Of a stretch of 31,752 nt of DNA, positions 30,374 through 31,752 are shown in pieces. A model generated the notes under the pieces. The model saw only the letters and a program-made list of their open reading frames with translations, did not search any database and was not told where the DNA came from. Every line of letters begins with the position of its first letter. The first letter of the stretch is position 1. This DNA is from JAAYZM01 sp964510785 (lineage in GTDB: Bacteria; Actinomycetota; Actinomycetes; Actinomycetales; Cellulomonadaceae). The translations under genes were made by a program, and so were the position numbers. The stretch covers positions 1 to 31,752 of the forward strand of contig CAZECM010000036.1 of NCBI GenBank assembly GCA_964510785.1, in the 5' to 3' direction.

Positions 30374-31752
30374 CTAGGACACGAGACAGCTCGGCCCGAG
30401 CAGGGCCTTGAGGTCGCCGAAGAGAGCGCTCGAGCGTTGGACGCGCAACGAGTCTTGCAGCCGCAGCACGGTCGCGCGTCCCGGACCGGTGACCTTGACC
30501 TGCACCTCGGTGCCACCGGGATGGGTCGAGAGCACCTCCCGGAGCTGCTCGACGACCCCGGGCGTGCACCGCGACTCGGGAACCATGAGCTGTACCGGGG
30601 AGTCCGGCGTGAGCGACGTGTCCGGGATGGACACCTCGACCGCCTGCAGCTCGACGGACTCGTCGCGCTTGCGGATCCGACCGCGAACGACGGCGACCTG
30701 GTCCTCGATGAGCATCGCGGAGAAGGTCTGGTACACCTCGCCGAAGAAGAGCACCTCGACCGCGCCGGTCATGTCCTCGAGCGAGATCTTCGCCCACGGC
30801 TTGCCCGCCTTGGAGAATCGCCGATCCACGGTGGAGATGAGACCGGCGAGCGAGACCTGGGAACCCTCGGCCCGCGGTGGCTCGTCGGCCGCGAGCTGGG
30901 CGACCGTTACGTCCGCGGCCTGCGCGAGCAGGTGCTCGAGGCCGGAGAGCGGATGGTCGGAGACGTAGAGACCGAGCATCTCGCGCTCGAAGGCGAGGCG
31001 TTGCTTCTTGTCCCAGTCCGGTACATCGGGCACCTCGACCGCCACCCCGCCCGCGAGGCCGTCGTCGCCGGCGAGCCCGACGTCGGCGAAGAGGTCGAAC
31101 TGACCCTCCGCCTCCTTGCGCTTGACGCCCACCACGGAGTCGACGGCCTGCTCGTGGACGAGCATGAGGGCCCGGCGGGAGTGACCGAGCGAGTCGAACG
31201 CGCCGGCCTTGATGAGCGACTCGATCGTGCGCTTGTTGCAGACGACGGCGGGCACCTTGTCGAGGAAGTCGGTGAAGTCCGCGAACTCGCCCTTGGCCTC
31301 ACGCGCCCTGACGATCTCCTCGACGACGTTCGCCCCGACGTTGCGCACGGCCCCGAGGCCGAAGCGGATGTCCGCACCGACGGCCGCGAAGTTGCCGACC
31401 GAGGAGTTGACGTCGGGCGGGAGCACCGTGATGCCCATGTGGCGGCACTCGGCGAGGTAGAGGGCCGACTTGTCCTTGTCGTCGCGCACCGAGGTGAGCA
31501 GCGCAGCCATGTACTCGGTGGGGTGGTGGGCCTTGAGGTAGCCCGTCCAGTAGGACACCACGCCGTACGCGGCGGAGTGGGCCTTGTTGAACGCGTACCC
31601 GGCGAACGGCACGAGGACGTCCCACACGGCCTGGATCGCACCGTCGGAGTAGCCCCGTTCGCGGCAACCTGCCTGGAAGGGCACGAACTCCTTGTCGAGG
31701 ATCTCCTTCTTCTTCTTGCCCATGGCACGACGCAGCAGGTCGGCCTGGCCGA
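30374..31752 (-). CDS. dnaE: DNA polymerase III alpha subunit, C-terminal part (runs off window)
   Basis: Replicative polymerase catalytic subunit, DnaE1 type; the last 458 residues are in the window. The segment begins in the finger/palm region (GQADLLRRAMGKKKKE, FAGYAFNKAHSAAYGVVSYWTGYLKAHHPTEYMAALL). It then covers the tandem helix-hairpin-helix (IRFGLGAVRNVG), a segment FDLFADVG, and an OB fold (VSLAGLISTVDRRFSKAGKPWAKISLEDMTGAVEVLFF). No frameshift is seen. The active-site aspartates lie outside the window. Confidence 0.97.
   Translation of the reverse strand, partial: GQADLLRRAMGKKKKEILDKEFVPFQAGCRERGYSDGAIQAVWDVLVPFAGYAFNKAHSAAYGVVSYWTGYLKAHHPTEYMAALLTSVRDDKDKSALYLAECRHMGITVLPPDVNSSVGNFAAVGADIRFGLGAVRNVGANVVEEIVRAREAKGEFADFTDFLDKVPAVVCNKRTIESLIKAGAFDSLGHSRRALMLVHEQAVDSVVGVKRKEAEGQFDLFADVGLAGDDGLAGGVAVEVPDVPDWDKKQRLAFEREMLGLYVSDHPLSGLEHLLAQAADVTVAQLAADEPPRAEGSQVSLAGLISTVDRRFSKAGKPWAKISLEDMTGAVEVLFFGEVYQTFSAMLIEDQVAVVRGRIRKRDESVELQAVEVSIPDTSLTPDSPVQLMVPESRCTPGVVEQLREVLSTHPGGTEVQVKVTGPGRATVLRLQDSLRVQRSSALFGDLKALLGPSCLVS

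Noticed and set aside
1..31752. tRNA genes, rRNA genes, CRISPR arrays, prophage or integrase genes
   Set aside because: No cloverleaf with CCA end or T-loop, no regularly spaced 25-40 base repeats, and no integrase, transposase or phage structural gene was seen on either strand.

Overview
The window is chromosomal DNA from a high-GC actinobacterium. GC-ending codons dominate, GTG and TTG starts are frequent, and many genes begin 6-7 bases after a -10 hexamer, as leaderless actinobacterial transcripts do. PriA in the histidine cluster, the infC-rpmI-rplT/pheST arrangement, the DUF1844 protein, an SseB protein beside priA and a DtxR-type iron box all fit an actinobacterium. Gene order suggests Micrococcales, perhaps near Cellulomonadaceae or Sanguibacteraceae; this is inference. 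No tRNA, rRNA or CRISPR array was seen.

Layout. 1-4.1 kb: 5' part of a DEAD-box helicase gene (-), rhodanese-type sulfurtransferase (-), quinone oxidoreductase (+) behind three 17-bp tandem repeats, GNAT acetyltransferase (-), and a siderophore-interacting reductase (+) under an iron box. 4.1-11 kb, all minus: infC (ATC start, long Ala/Pro/Lys tail), rpmI, rplT, an SpoU-type rRNA methyltransferase, thpR, pheS, pheT. 11.3-13.3 kb, plus: Fur-family regulator with its operator, then catalase. 13.5-15.2 kb, plus: DUF1844 protein, a membrane coiled-coil protein, and an exported trypsin-like protease. 15.2-19.5 kb, minus: hisC-hisB-unknown-hisH-priA-sseB, tightly overlapped. 19.6-21.8 kb, plus: RecQ helicase fused to a phosphoribosyltransferase-like domain, holding a 10-N assembly gap. 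21.8-23.2 kb, minus: hisD, cut off from the other his genes by the recQ-like gene. 23.3-28.5 kb: a segment bounded by two nearly identical S4-domain genes, containing a five-gene minus-strand operon (secreted Cys protein, Cys-repeat lipoprotein, peptidoglycan-binding adaptor, ABC ATPase, MacB/FtsX permease) and a broken peroxiredoxin gene. 28.5-31.8 kb, minus: Rv1155-like PPOX flavoprotein, GltS glutamate symporter, and the 3' part of dnaE.

Two things look least explained by known annotation. (1) Three 68-bp intergenic palindromes (2581-2648, 13353-13420, 19544-19611) share one geometry: four roughly 11-bp words, two direct and two inverted, separated by roughly 8-bp spacers. Their base sequences differ between sites. 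They lie in convergent, co-directional and divergent settings, so they are not simply terminators. (2) The 5-kb segment between the duplicated S4 genes looks like an acquired secretion or efflux cassette whose likely cargo is an undescribed small secreted protein.
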